DNA from: JAAFHB01 sp963675995
Lineage (GTDB): Bacteria; Bacteroidota; Bacteroidia; Bacteroidales; Prolixibacteraceae
DNA: 64,000 nucleotides
Reading direction: 5' to 3'
Assembly: GCA_963675995.2 (NCBI GenBank)
Contig: CAXXIY010000002.1
Location: 1,798,001 to 1,862,000, forward strand
Below the pieces are notes generated by a model. That model was not told where the DNA came from and made no database searches. It saw only the letters and a list, made by a program, of their open reading frames with translations. Positions 53,365 to 62,269 of this stretch are shown one piece after another; the first letter of the stretch is position 1, and each line of letters begins with the position of its first letter. The translations under genes and the position numbers were made by a program.

Positions 53365-54291
53365 GTGGATATGAAAAAGTTATTACTGCTGATATTAATT
53401 ACTGTTTCTGGTCTGATATTTTATGAATGTAATCAAAAGAGTGGCACACTTGACAGCGAAACCTTAAAAATGGATGTTGTTGCATTAATTGCAAGCGATA
53501 CCAAGGTGGATAATGCGGTCGAATCTACTAGTTACGAAACAGATATTTACTCATTGGGGAGCAATTCCATTACTGCTTTTAGCTCGGGAAACCTTAAAAG
53601 TGCAGAAATGGGAGGCAGCTCTTTTTTCAGGAGCATGTTTGACCATTTTCCTAAGTTCAAATTGCATTTTCGGAAGGGTATTGCTCCGGATATGACTGTT
53701 ACTACAACAAATGGTGGTTATCCGAAAACAATTTTAATTGATTATGGTGATAGTACACAATTGGCAAACGGAAGGATTCTGAGTGGAACAATTACCATTG
53801 TTCTTTCGGCTGCCCCTTTTACATGGGGAAGTACACAAACCATTACTTATACAAACTTTTGCAACGATTCGGTTTGCACCTCTGGAAAAGTAGTCAAAAC
53901 ACGTACCAAAGACCCACAGATTAAATTCACCGAAAGCGCTGATCTTACAATTACCCTGGCGGATGGAACTATCGTTAAAAGGGTTGAGGATAAAGCGAGA
54001 ACCTGGACTGCCGGATCTGCTACCGAGTTTGATCCATCAGACGATGTGATCGAAATTACAGGAAAGGTGGTCGTTAGCGATTCAAAGAAGAATTCGTATT
54101 CCAAGATAATAACATCTCCACTTATTAAAACAGGAGAGTGCAGATTTATTTCAAAGGGGATAGTTGAATATAAAAACAGCTCTGGAAAATTTGCAACTGT
54201 TGACTATGGTAATGGCACCTGTGATAATACCGCAACACGTACGACTCAGGATGGAACTACCACGATTACACTTGGCAGACAAGGAAAATAG
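53365..54291 (+). CDS. Secreted hypothetical protein, probable lipoprotein
   Basis: A protein of 308 aa with a signal-like N-terminus (KKLLLLILITVSGLIFYEC) and a possible lipobox Cys. ATG 53371 is an alternative start. The mature part is Thr/Ser-rich and beta-like, with repeated segments such as PKTILIDYGDSTQLANGRIL and VVKTRTKDPQIKFTES. I know no family name. It stands just before the sigma/anti-sigma/TonB genes but has its own spacing (120 bp), so a shared role is only a possibility. Confidence 0.75.
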   Translation: MDMKKLLLLILITVSGLIFYECNQKSGTLDSETLKMDVVALIASDTKVDNAVESTSYETDIYSLGSNSITAFSSGNLKSAEMGGSSFFRSMFDHFPKFKLHFRKGIAPDMTVTTTNGGYPKTILIDYGDSTQLANGRILSGTITIVLSAAPFTWGSTQTITYTNFCNDSVCTSGKVVKTRTKDPQIKFTESADLTITLADGTIVKRVEDKARTWTAGSATEFDPSDDVIEITGKVVVSDSKKNSYSKIITSPLIKTGECRFISKGIVEYKNSSGKFATVDYGNGTCDNTATRTTQDGTTTITLGRQGK

Positions 54292-54411
54292 TTCTTGTTG
54301 GTCAATTAGTCACAAAACCGGCTTCTGATCTCCGGAACACCAAGTCAGTGGCCCATATTAAAAAGTGGAAACCATTTTGTAGTTTCGCACTAAATTTAAG
54401 TAATCGAAGTT

Positions 54412-54897
54412 TTGACCAGGGAAGAATTTAAAAATATATTCGATATCCATTTTGCTGGTGTTCGTAACTACATATATTTTCGGTCGGGTGATCAGGATCT
54501 GGCAACCGATGTTGCGCAGGAGACTTTTATAACCTTATGGGAAAAGAAGTCCGGATTGGTTAATAGTAATATTAAGGCACTTCTTTTTAAAATTGCAGGT
54601 GATCTTTTAATCACACAGCTGCGAAAGCGCAATGTGGCAATGAGATACAAGGCTAAAGCCGTTGATGAACAATTTAATGAGAGCCCTGATGACCTGTTAC
54701 AGTATAAAGAGTTATTAAAGAACTACGAGCAGGCACTCGAAAATCTGCCGGAAAAACAAAGAACCGTTTTTCTTTTAAGTCGGATGGATGGCCTTAAGTA
54801 CTTTGAGATTGCTGAAAGTTTAGGTGTGAGTGTAAAAGCTGTTGAAAAACGAATGAAGAATGCTTTGGAATATTTAAGAAAATCGATAGGAAATTGA
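54412..54897 (+). CDS. ECF RNA polymerase sigma factor
   Basis: An ECF sigma factor of 161 aa. Region 2 has YFRSGDQDLATDVAQETFITL (D/A-rich -10 recognition), and region 4 has ENLPEKQRTVFLLSRMDG plus YFEIAESLGVSVKAVEKRM as the HTH. The start is TTG 54412 (MTREEFKNIF). A near-consensus -7 element TAGTTTCG lies at 54380. The overlapping FecR gene and the receptor downstream make a classic surface-signalling unit. Confidence 0.93.
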   Translation: MTREEFKNIFDIHFAGVRNYIYFRSGDQDLATDVAQETFITLWEKKSGLVNSNIKALLFKIAGDLLITQLRKRNVAMRYKAKAVDEQFNESPDDLLQYKELLKNYEQALENLPEKQRTVFLLSRMDGLKYFEIAESLGVSVKAVEKRMKNALEYLRKSIGN

Positions 54898-55757
54898 TGA
54901 AGAATAAAAAAATACATATTAATGTGAGTACAAACGAAATGGTCGACCATTTTCCGGAGATTGAGATCCGATATTCGGTTTCGAAGGAAAAGATATGGTC
55001 AAACCTTGTAAACAGGATGGATGAACAGAGGCATCAGGTCCAAAGTGTCTTTTTTATACCTTTCTTCAGAATTGCTCTGGCCGCTTCATTGTTTTTACTG
55101 GTAGGTCTGACAGGTTTTTTCAGGTTTTACACTAAAACGGTAAATGCTCCTGCCGGACAGCGATTTTCATTTTATGTCCCAGATAGTTCATTCATTGAAT
55201 TGAATGCCAAGTCAACTGTTAGTTTTCACCCTTATTGGTTCCGATTTTCAAGGATTGTTACACTCGATGGAGAAGCATTTTTTAAAGTCAAAAAAGGAAA
55301 CAGGTTCGAAGTAATATCAAAACCTGGACAAACCACCGTTCTGGGAACCACTTTTAATATTTTTGCACGCGACAAAGATTATAGTGTTACTTGTTTTACC
55401 GGAAAAGTTAGAGTGGTATCTGCTTCCCAAAACGAAAGAATCCTATTAAATCCAAATGAACAGGCTTTTTTAAATAAGGATGGTTTTTTAAGACTGGTAC
55501 AGGAAGTCAATCCGGAATCTGTTAAGTCGTGGCGAGATAACATGTTTGTTTTTACCGGAGCGCCAATTATTTCTGTTTTACAGGAAGTTGAACGACAATA
55601 CAATATTAAGATAAACTTTCAGGCAGATTCAGGTTTAACCTATACCGGAAATTTTTCACGATCTTTACAAGGAAAAGAGGTCCTCGATTTGGTTTGTACC
55701 TCATTAGGGATTAAATTTGAGGCCAAATCAGACAATGAATTTCTGGTTGTTAAGTAA
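54897..55757 (+). CDS. FecR-family anti-sigma factor
   Basis: A protein of 286 aa with a short cytoplasmic lead, one membrane helix (about 54-78), a FecR domain (FSFYVPDSSFIELNAKSTVS, GEAFFKVKKGNRFEVIS, GTTFNIFARDKDYSVTC), and a C-terminal DUF4974-like part (SVLQEVERQYNIKINFQA). It should hold the sigma factor inactive until a signal arrives from the receptor. The ATG overlaps the sigma stop (TGATG), so the true start is 54897 and not the TTG three bases earlier. Confidence 0.93.
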   Translation: MKNKKIHINVSTNEMVDHFPEIEIRYSVSKEKIWSNLVNRMDEQRHQVQSVFFIPFFRIALAASLFLLVGLTGFFRFYTKTVNAPAGQRFSFYVPDSSFIELNAKSTVSFHPYWFRFSRIVTLDGEAFFKVKKGNRFEVISKPGQTTVLGTTFNIFARDKDYSVTCFTGKVRVVSASQNERILLNPNEQAFLNKDGFLRLVQEVNPESVKSWRDNMFVFTGAPIISVLQEVERQYNIKINFQADSGLTYTGNFSRSLQGKEVLDLVCTSLGIKFEAKSDNEFLVVK

Positions 55758-55768
55758 TCCAGGAGAGC

Positions 55769-58282
55769 GTGAGGCAACGTTTTATATTTACTGTACTATA
55801 TTTTCTTTTGAATTCGATATCATGCTTCTCCCAAGAGGTTGATATCCATGTACATGACGTTCCCCTTAATCAAATTCTGATCGGTTTACGCGATAAATAT
55901 AAATTGGAGTTCTCCTTCAATGATCAATTGCTTTCGAACTATCGTCTTTCCATTAACCAAATATGGGACACTCCCGAAGATGCACTTCGGTCAATACTTA
56001 AAGAATTGCCACTCACCTATACCAAACAGGGGGGTGTTTTTTTGATCCTTCCCAAGGGAAAACAATTTTCGATCCAGAATTTTCATCTGTCGGGCCAGGT
56101 TGCTGAAGCTAAATCCAATGAACCTCTCCCATTTTCTCAACTTTATATTAATAACCGGATATTGGTATCTGATCTCAACGGTAACTTTACCTATTTAAGT
56201 GCGGGCGACAGTATTTTCCATGTAAAAGTCTCTCATTTGGGCTATTTCATCCTCGATACCGTTGTTATTGCAGGGAGTCATCACAAGTTTAACCTGACTC
56301 CTTCAACCATTGGCCTTCGAGAAATTGTTATTAAAAATAAATTTCTGGACAGGTCAACACATATTGGCAGTAGAGCGGGAATGATCAACGTTAATCATCA
56401 AATTGCAAAATATTTGCCTGGAAGTGGTGATAATTCGGTGTTTACTTTACTAAGACTTATGCCCGGTATACTCGCTTCAAGCGAACAATCTAATGGACTT
56501 ATTATTTGGGGATCATATGAAGGACATAGTCAGGTATTATTGGATGGTTTCACAATTTGGGGTCTGAAAAGTTTTAATGATGACATTGACGCAGTAAATC
56601 CCCTCATTGCAAAAGAGATTGAGGTACTTAAAGGTGGCTATGATGCAAGCTATGGGGGTAGAGTTGGGGGTATCGTAAATATTGCCGGAAAGACCGGTAA
56701 TATGAAAAAGCCCTCTTTTAGTTTGAATATTAATAACGTAACGGTTAATGGGATGGCTGAAGTCCCTTTATGGAAAAACAGCTCGGTGATCATGTCATTC
56801 CGTCAAACCTACTATAATTTGTACAAGGGAAAAGATATTTTTCCGGCTGATAACGAGAATCAAATTATTACCCCCGATAAGAATAAGCCAAAGATTGACT
56901 ATACCGTGCTTCCTGATTATTTTTATAGAGATGCGAATATTCGGTTTACCACCCGAAGTCAGAAAGGTGAGCTTTTTTACCTGAGTTTATTAACTGGTCA
57001 GGATCGGTTCAGATATTCTATTAATCCGATCTATGATATCAATGGTCTCTTTAATATCAATGCTGAAAATAATTATCAATATGGAGCCTCTGCCCTTTAT
57101 GGTCGTCACTGGAAGAATGGCAACATAACCAATTTCACAACTTCATGGTCTATGCTTGAAACGGGATTATCGAAAATCCAAAGTATTCAACCCAAGAATA
57201 ATTTCTTTGTACAAATAGCCAATGATCAGACATATAATAGTATTGCTGAGTATTCCGGACATGTTGACAATTTTATTAAACTCTCTCAGTCACACATGCT
57301 TGAAACAGGACTGGGATTTGTTCAGAATGTGGTTGGGTTAAAGGCTGATTCCTCCGGGGTTAATCGAACAAATCAACAAACACAGGTGGGACGATTGGGC
57401 GGATATCTGCAGGATCATATCTCCTTACCCGGGGCAATTGAATTTAAATTTGGATTACGTGCAGAATTTCCATTCAATCTCCAAAAAATCTATCTGCAAC
57501 CACGTTTATCGGCAAGTGTCAAAATATCTGATTATATCAAATTTAATGCAGCCTGGGGAGTTTACAATCAGTTTATTTCAAAAAGTTCGGTTGTCGACAA
57601 TCAGGGAAACTACCGGTATATCTGGACTTCCTGCAACAATCAACAGATTCCTGTCCTCATGGCAGTTCATTCGGTTGTGGGTAGTACCTACCATAATGGA
57701 GATTTCACATTTAGTATTGAAGCCTATTCAAAGAGTACCGATGGATTGACCCGATTTATAAATGAGGATCAAAAATACAGCGATCTGATTTATAAAGGAA
57801 AGGGGCGAAGCTATGGTCTTGATTTCTTTGTAAAGAAGGATTTCAATGGCCATTCAGCCTGGGTTTCTTATACTTTGAGTAAAACAGAAGAGAAATTTTC
57901 TTACTTTTCTACCAATGAGTTCCAGCCAGCTCCTCAGGATCAGCGTCATGAATTGAAGTTGGCTGTATTGTTTAATGTCAAGCCATTTAATTTTTCTGCT
58001 AATTATGTATTTGGTTCGGGATTTCCCCTTAATAACGGAACTATTGTTCATCCGGTGTTTATCAATCCTGATTATAACCGAATCGACGTTGCTGTCAACT
58101 TCAGGTTCGACATCGGAAAGGTAGCTGCCGAGACGGGATTATCATTGTTGAATCTTTTTAACTCTAAAAATATCAGGTATTCGAATTTTGAGAAAGTTCC
58201 GGTTGACCAGTCTAATACGTTAAATATCTATTCCCAGGCTGTTCCGTTTTCTCCCAGACTTTCGCTGAGATTGTTTTATTGA
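55769..58282 (+). CDS. TonB-dependent outer-membrane receptor with STN domain
   Basis: A protein of 837 aa. A signal peptide (LYFLLNSISCFSQ) is followed by an STN signalling domain (about 24-95, VHDVPLNQILIGLRDKYKL), a carboxypeptidase-regulatory-like beta domain (about 110-185), a plug domain (LMPGILASSEQSNGLIIWGS, LLDGFTIWG) and a 22-strand barrel to the C-terminus. The STN domain should contact the periplasmic FecR partner. The start is GTG 55769, with AGGAG a few bases upstream. No SusD-like lipoprotein follows, so the substrate is more likely iron chelate, cobalamin or another small nutrient than a glycan; the ligand is unknown. Confidence 0.93.
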   Translation: MRQRFIFTVLYFLLNSISCFSQEVDIHVHDVPLNQILIGLRDKYKLEFSFNDQLLSNYRLSINQIWDTPEDALRSILKELPLTYTKQGGVFLILPKGKQFSIQNFHLSGQVAEAKSNEPLPFSQLYINNRILVSDLNGNFTYLSAGDSIFHVKVSHLGYFILDTVVIAGSHHKFNLTPSTIGLREIVIKNKFLDRSTHIGSRAGMINVNHQIAKYLPGSGDNSVFTLLRLMPGILASSEQSNGLIIWGSYEGHSQVLLDGFTIWGLKSFNDDIDAVNPLIAKEIEVLKGGYDASYGGRVGGIVNIAGKTGNMKKPSFSLNINNVTVNGMAEVPLWKNSSVIMSFRQTYYNLYKGKDIFPADNENQIITPDKNKPKIDYTVLPDYFYRDANIRFTTRSQKGELFYLSLLTGQDRFRYSINPIYDINGLFNINAENNYQYGASALYGRHWKNGNITNFTTSWSMLETGLSKIQSIQPKNNFFVQIANDQTYNSIAEYSGHVDNFIKLSQSHMLETGLGFVQNVVGLKADSSGVNRTNQQTQVGRLGGYLQDHISLPGAIEFKFGLRAEFPFNLQKIYLQPRLSASVKISDYIKFNAAWGVYNQFISKSSVVDNQGNYRYIWTSCNNQQIPVLMAVHSVVGSTYHNGDFTFSIEAYSKSTDGLTRFINEDQKYSDLIYKGKGRSYGLDFFVKKDFNGHSAWVSYTLSKTEEKFSYFSTNEFQPAPQDQRHELKLAVLFNVKPFNFSANYVFGSGFPLNNGTIVHPVFINPDYNRIDVAVNFRFDIGKVAAETGLSLLNLFNSKNIRYSNFEKVPVDQSNTLNIYSQAVPFSPRLSLRLFY

Positions 58283-58370
58283 TGCCGGCTACTGGCTTCT
58301 TGAAAATAGCGACTGGCAAGAAATTATACGAATTGTAATACACTTTCCTATCAGGTAGGAGATATAATTG

Positions 58371-58766
58371 TCAGGTAATTTGAATCTCTTCCTTTTCCAC
58401 CTCGCCATTTCTGATGATAAACGATTTGATATCGGGAACCGCTCCTGCGAGTGAAACAATGACATAACTGATCCCGGGGTCATAGGCTAGACGGATATCT
58501 TCAACAGATGGTCTTGCCGGGGTTTCCGGGTGACTGTGATAATTTGCCAGAATTGTAAGACCTTCCTTGCGAGAAGTTCGCAATACCTGAAATTGTTCTG
58601 CCGGATCAAAAGAGAAATGTTCATTACTATGATCAATATTTGTCATTCTGAACTGTTTGGTCACCTCTCTTCCTGTTCCCGCCAGATAACCACACACCTC
58701 CTCAGGTAAACCAAGTTTCGCATGATCAAAAAGCTGGTCAATAATTTGTTGTGATAGGATGAGCAT
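58371..58766 (-). CDS. JAMM/MPN metallopeptidase (M67, sulfur-carrier processing)
   Basis: A zinc peptidase of 131 aa with the JAMM motif: Glu in LPEEVCGYLAG, HSHP in NYHSHPETPA, and Ser/Asp in RPSVEDIRLAYD. It is the last gene of the sulfur-carrier operon. In related systems such peptidases trim the C-terminal extension from a MoaD/ThiS-type carrier to expose the Gly-Gly end. The carrier here does carry residues beyond its glycines (61675-61890), which fits. The specific substrate is inferred. Confidence 0.87.
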   Translation of the reverse strand: MLILSQQIIDQLFDHAKLGLPEEVCGYLAGTGREVTKQFRMTNIDHSNEHFSFDPAEQFQVLRTSRKEGLTILANYHSHPETPARPSVEDIRLAYDPGISYVIVSLAGAVPDIKSFIIRNGEVEKEEIQIT

Positions 58767-58778
58767 GATTGAGATCTG

Positions 58779-59003
58779 TTATTTTTTGATAATTACTTTG
58801 TGAGTCAGCCCTTCAACATGCGACACCTCAAGGACATTATATCCTTGTTCCCGGGCACTTTTGGGAACATTTGTGAGCGGTTCACCCTCCGTAAGCAAAA
58901 CTTCAAGGATATCTCCTTTTTGGAGCTTCGATAATTGAATTTTTGTCTTAACGAAAGTCATCGGGCAATGTTCCCGCGTAATATCTAATTTGACTGTTGA
59001 CAT
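58779..59003 (-). CDS. TusA-family sulfur-transfer protein
   Basis: A protein of 74 aa of the TusA/SirA fold. The active Cys is in EHCPMTFVKTKI, where the usual CPxP motif is altered to CPMT, as in some sulfur-carrier clusters. It would pass a persulfide sulfur to the next component. The JAMM gene starts 12 bp later; the DsrE gene lies 106 bp upstream. The altered motif keeps its exact partner uncertain. Confidence 0.85.
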   Translation of the reverse strand: MSTVKLDITREHCPMTFVKTKIQLSKLQKGDILEVLLTEGEPLTNVPKSAREQGYNVLEVSHVEGLTHKVIIKK

Positions 59004-59109
59004 ACGTTTTATTGTTTTTTTGTTGTTAACTGGCCTCTGGCTGCTGGCGACTTAACCTAAAAGCTGACGACGTGATGCTTGCTGAAGAATTATTCCGAAA
59101 GTTTTTTTT

Positions 59110-59622
59110 TTAGATGAACAGTGTTCTTCCGCCTTCCGAAATTTCGAGGAAGGTTGCAACACCCAATACCCCTTTTACTTCATGAATAAAGTCGCTCTGT
59201 TGGAGACCAAGGATATGCATAGCCATTTCGCAGGCATACATATTAATTTCAAGCGCTTTTGTAGCTTCAACGAGCTCTTCCAGCGTGGCAACGTTTTTCT
59301 TCCGCATCAGGTACCTGAAGATTTTAGGGCTAATTCCCAGAAAGTTTAAACGGCTCACCGGGGCACTTTGCAAACCTCCCATAAAAAATCCAAATACTTT
59401 TGGCAGGAAACCTGTTCCGACAAATGCACGACCCTGCTTTTTCTTAATCGCATCGAGACCCCAGAAGGTGAAAAAGATATTTACCTCATAACCAACTGCC
59501 GCGGCACCTGTGGCCAGCGTAAAGGTTGCAACAAGCTTATCGAAATCACCGCTAAAGCTGATGATCGAAAGTTTTTTAGGATCCTTTGGCTGACTTAAGG
59601 ATATGATTTCTGAATCTTCCAT
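59110..59622 (-). CDS. DsrE/DsrF-like sulfur relay protein
   Basis: A DsrE-fold protein of 170 aa. SIISFSGDFDKLVATFTLAT is the first strand-helix unit, and VNIFFTFWGLDAIKK follows. The likely sulfur-binding Cys lies in EINMYACEMAMHILGL. It probably relays sulfur with TusA. It starts 2 bp after the ThiF/MoeB-like gene, so the two are clearly co-transcribed. Confidence 0.85.
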   Translation of the reverse strand: MEDSEIISLSQPKDPKKLSIISFSGDFDKLVATFTLATGAAAVGYEVNIFFTFWGLDAIKKKQGRAFVGTGFLPKVFGFFMGGLQSAPVSRLNFLGISPKIFRYLMRKKNVATLEELVEATKALEINMYACEMAMHILGLQQSDFIHEVKGVLGVATFLEISEGGRTLFI

Positions 59623-59624
59623 TT

Positions 59625-60434
59625 TTAATGTTGACTTTTAATTTCACAGACTGCCTGTTCGTAATCCACCAGTTCTTTGATTGTAGGATGATCGCCGCAA
59701 ACCTGGCATTTGTGATTGTGTTTCACTTTAATTGTTCTGAACTCCATCGTTTTTGCATTGAAAGTGAGGAGCCGGTTGGTGAGCAGATCACCTACGCCTG
59801 TAAGATATTTGAGAACTTCAGTTGCCTGAATCGTACCCAACATTCCTGCTATTGCACCCAAAACCCCGGCTTGTGAACAGGTTGGAACGGCATTGGGTGG
59901 GGGAGGCGCATGAAAAACACACCGGTAACAGGCAGTTCCTGGTAAAACCGTAATCGTTTGTCCGTCAAAACGCAGAATACCGCCATGTGAAAATGGCTTC
60001 CCCGCCATTACACAGGCATCGTTGATGAGAAATTTCACCGGAAAATTGTCAGTCCCATCGACCACGAAGTCGTAATCTTTAATAATATCGAATGCATTAG
60101 CTGCGGTTAGTAATTCATAATAGGTGATCACCTTGACATCGGGATTCAGCTGTTTAATTTTCTCTTTGGCCGAAAGTACTTTTGCCTTGTTCACATCGGG
60201 GGTGAAATGGATCACCTGTCGTTGAAGGTTCGAAAGATCGACCACATCGCCATCGATGATTCCAATCGTACCAACACCAGCGGCTGCAAGATAAAGGGCA
60301 ATCGGAGCTCCAAGTCCCCCAGCACCCACAATCAGCACCTTTCCATTACTGATTTTTTCCTGCCCTTCGACGCCAACATCCTGAAGCAGGATATGACGGC
60401 TATATCTGTGTATCTGATCTTCTGTAAAATCCAT
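59625..60434 (-). CDS. ThiF/MoeB-family adenylyltransferase (E1-like)
   Basis: A protein of 269 aa. Nucleotide-binding motif GAGGLGAPIALYLAAAGVG, then DGDVVDLSNLQRQVIHF, the DGTDNF motif, a zinc CxxC pair (CYRC, and CQVC near the end), and ATEVLKYLTG. It adenylates the C-terminal glycine of a small carrier protein so that sulfur can be attached. There is no rhodanese domain. It lies between the MetY-like and DsrE-like genes with gaps of 2 bp each, marking one tight operon. Confidence 0.9.
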   Translation of the reverse strand: MDFTEDQIHRYSRHILLQDVGVEGQEKISNGKVLIVGAGGLGAPIALYLAAAGVGTIGIIDGDVVDLSNLQRQVIHFTPDVNKAKVLSAKEKIKQLNPDVKVITYYELLTAANAFDIIKDYDFVVDGTDNFPVKFLINDACVMAGKPFSHGGILRFDGQTITVLPGTACYRCVFHAPPPPNAVPTCSQAGVLGAIAGMLGTIQATEVLKYLTGVGDLLTNRLLTFNAKTMEFRTIKVKHNHKCQVCGDHPTIKELVDYEQAVCEIKSQH

Positions 60435-60436
60435 GA

Positions 60437-61681
60437 TTATTTTAAATTGTTTATTGCCTGTAACAGGTCACTTTTCAGATCCTCAATATCTTCAATCCCT
60501 AGCGAAAGCCGGAGTGTGGTTTCTCTTACATTGAGACTTTCCCGTGTTTCTTTGTCGAAATCGCAATAAATGGTCGATGCGGGATGGATGATCAGCGTTT
60601 TGTTGTCGTAAACATTGGTCGCCCTTCGGATGATCTGAAGTTGATTCATAAAAGCGAAACACGTCTCCCGGGTAAAAAAGTCAAAGGTGAGCATCGCTCC
60701 CGGAAAAACGCCAAATTGCCTCTGACTGATCTCAAAAAATTTGGATCCCTCGTTCCCAGGATAGTTTACCGCCTTCACCTCAGGTAACGACTGTAGGTAT
60801 TCGGCAAGTTCGCGACAGTTTGTCGCCGCCTTTTCAAACCGGAGCTGAAGTGTTTCGAGTCCGAGGCTCTGTAAATAGGCAGCATATGGAGAGATACATG
60901 CACCCAGATTACGGAAAATCTCACGTCGCAACTTATAATTAAAGGCAAACGGTCCAAAACGCTTTGCCAGCGGCGCCAATTTTTTCGATTTGCTCCAATC
61001 GAAAGTGCCATAATCAACAATCAGTCCTCCAATACTCGTACCACCACCTGACATACATTTGGTGCTCGAAATCAGATCAATATCAATTCCAAAATCTTTA
61101 GCAGTAAATACATTTGGTGGTGTAAGTGTTGAGTCGGAAATCAGTGGAACATTGTTTTCGTGTGCTATTCGTGACAAACTTTCAAGATCCACCACCTCTA
61201 ATTGAGGATTGGTGATCGTTTCAACAAAAACAGCTGCTGTATTCTGATCGATATTGGCCTTTACCTCTTCGTTGTTCGTCAGATCACAGAACCGGGTTTC
61301 AATCCCAAATTCCCTGATGGTCGATTCAAAGAAAACGTAGGTGTTGCCAAAAAGATGTTTTGATGCGACAATATTGGAACCCGCCGACGCCAGCAGAAGG
61401 ATCGTATTCGATATTGCCGCCATCCCTGAACTTAGCGCTGTGACGTTTAAAGCGCCTGTTATTTGTTTAATGCGCAGTTCAAGATTCTCAACCGTTGGGT
61501 TGGTAATGCGCGAATAGGCATGAACCGGCAACCTACCCTGGAATGCCAGTTCCATCTGTTCTGCCGACTCAAAATCGAAGGCTGAATTGCTGTAAATCGG
61601 TTGATGTAATGCACGATTAACATCTTCCCTGGCAAAGGGGGTATGAATGATTTTTGTGGTAAACCCTTTAGGTTTCAACAT
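60437..61681 (-). CDS. O-acetylhomoserine sulfhydrylase-like PLP enzyme (MetY type)
   Basis: A Cys/Met-metabolism PLP enzyme of 414 aa. Substrate-phosphate region YSRITNPTVENLE, SSGMAAISNTILL, the PLP Lys in SSTKCMSGGGTSI, and the C-terminal RLSLGIEDIEDL. The family includes O-acetylhomoserine sulfhydrylase, cystathionine synthase and methionine gamma-lyase. The surrounding sulfur-carrier genes favour homocysteine synthesis using a protein thiocarboxylate. It overlaps the carrier gene by 7 bp. Confidence 0.88.
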   Translation of the reverse strand: MLKPKGFTTKIIHTPFAREDVNRALHQPIYSNSAFDFESAEQMELAFQGRLPVHAYSRITNPTVENLELRIKQITGALNVTALSSGMAAISNTILLLASAGSNIVASKHLFGNTYVFFESTIREFGIETRFCDLTNNEEVKANIDQNTAAVFVETITNPQLEVVDLESLSRIAHENNVPLISDSTLTPPNVFTAKDFGIDIDLISSTKCMSGGGTSIGGLIVDYGTFDWSKSKKLAPLAKRFGPFAFNYKLRREIFRNLGACISPYAAYLQSLGLETLQLRFEKAATNCRELAEYLQSLPEVKAVNYPGNEGSKFFEISQRQFGVFPGAMLTFDFFTRETCFAFMNQLQIIRRATNVYDNKTLIIHPASTIYCDFDKETRESLNVRETTLRLSLGIEDIEDLKSDLLQAINNLK

Positions 61682-61890
61682 CGGGAACCTCCTCCCATAA
61701 AATAAAGGAAGTCAACCTCGTCGTTGTCGTTTAGCAGGGTTGAATTAAAATCATCACGGTTCACGAACTCGCCGTTTACCTGAATGGAGACCATTTCAGG
61801 TTGTTCCACCTTGTTATTTCTGATCAGATCGATCAGAACGATTGGAGTATCCACCTCCTGCGCTTTACCGTTCACCAATATGCTTGCCAT
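61675..61890 (-). CDS. MoaD/ThiS-like sulfur-carrier protein with C-terminal extension
   Basis: A small beta-grasp protein of 71 aa from ATG 61890 (MASILVNGKAQEVDTPIVLI). It ends FLYFMGGGSRC, so residues follow the double glycine that normally ends such carriers. Trimming by the JAMM peptidase encoded in the same operon would be needed before adenylation. First gene of the operon. I see no clear promoter within the upstream 80 bp. Confidence 0.85.
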   Translation of the reverse strand: MASILVNGKAQEVDTPIVLIDLIRNNKVEQPEMVSIQVNGEFVNRDDFNSTLLNDNDEVDFLYFMGGGSRC

Positions 61891-62035
61891 GGTATAAATT
61901 ATTGTTTTCAGTTGAAATAACAACGATTATTTGATCTTTGTTTTTTATAAGGCGAAGGAAATATTATCGGGGATTTTGAGAAATCCCTCAAATATGGCAT
62001 TTTATATACCATAAACAGGGTAGGTTGGGGTATAA

Positions 62036-62256
62036 GTGAGCTGGTGACTATTTCAGGGACAACAACCAGTCACCTGCTCACAAAAAAACAAGCCCCACCC
62101 CAGCCCTCCCCAAAGTAAAGGGTGACTTACTAATATAACAATCTCCTCTGATTCAGTCAGAATGCTTTCTGACAAATCTGCGGAGGGTTCAGATAATTCT
62201 GTTTTGGTAAGTGAGTTGGTGACTATCTCCAATGCAGCGACTATCCACCTGCTCAC
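62036..62256. repeat. Pair of 46-bp imperfect direct repeats, each hairpin-forming
   Basis: Copy 1 (62036-62081) has arms GTGAGCTGGTGACT and AGTCACCTGCTCAC, inverted with one mismatch. Copy 2 (62211-62256) begins GTGAGTTGGTGACTAT and ends CCACCTGCTCAC. They are separated by about 130 bp of gene-free DNA. Confidence 0.6.
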
Positions 62257-62269
62257 TTTTAAGAGGACT

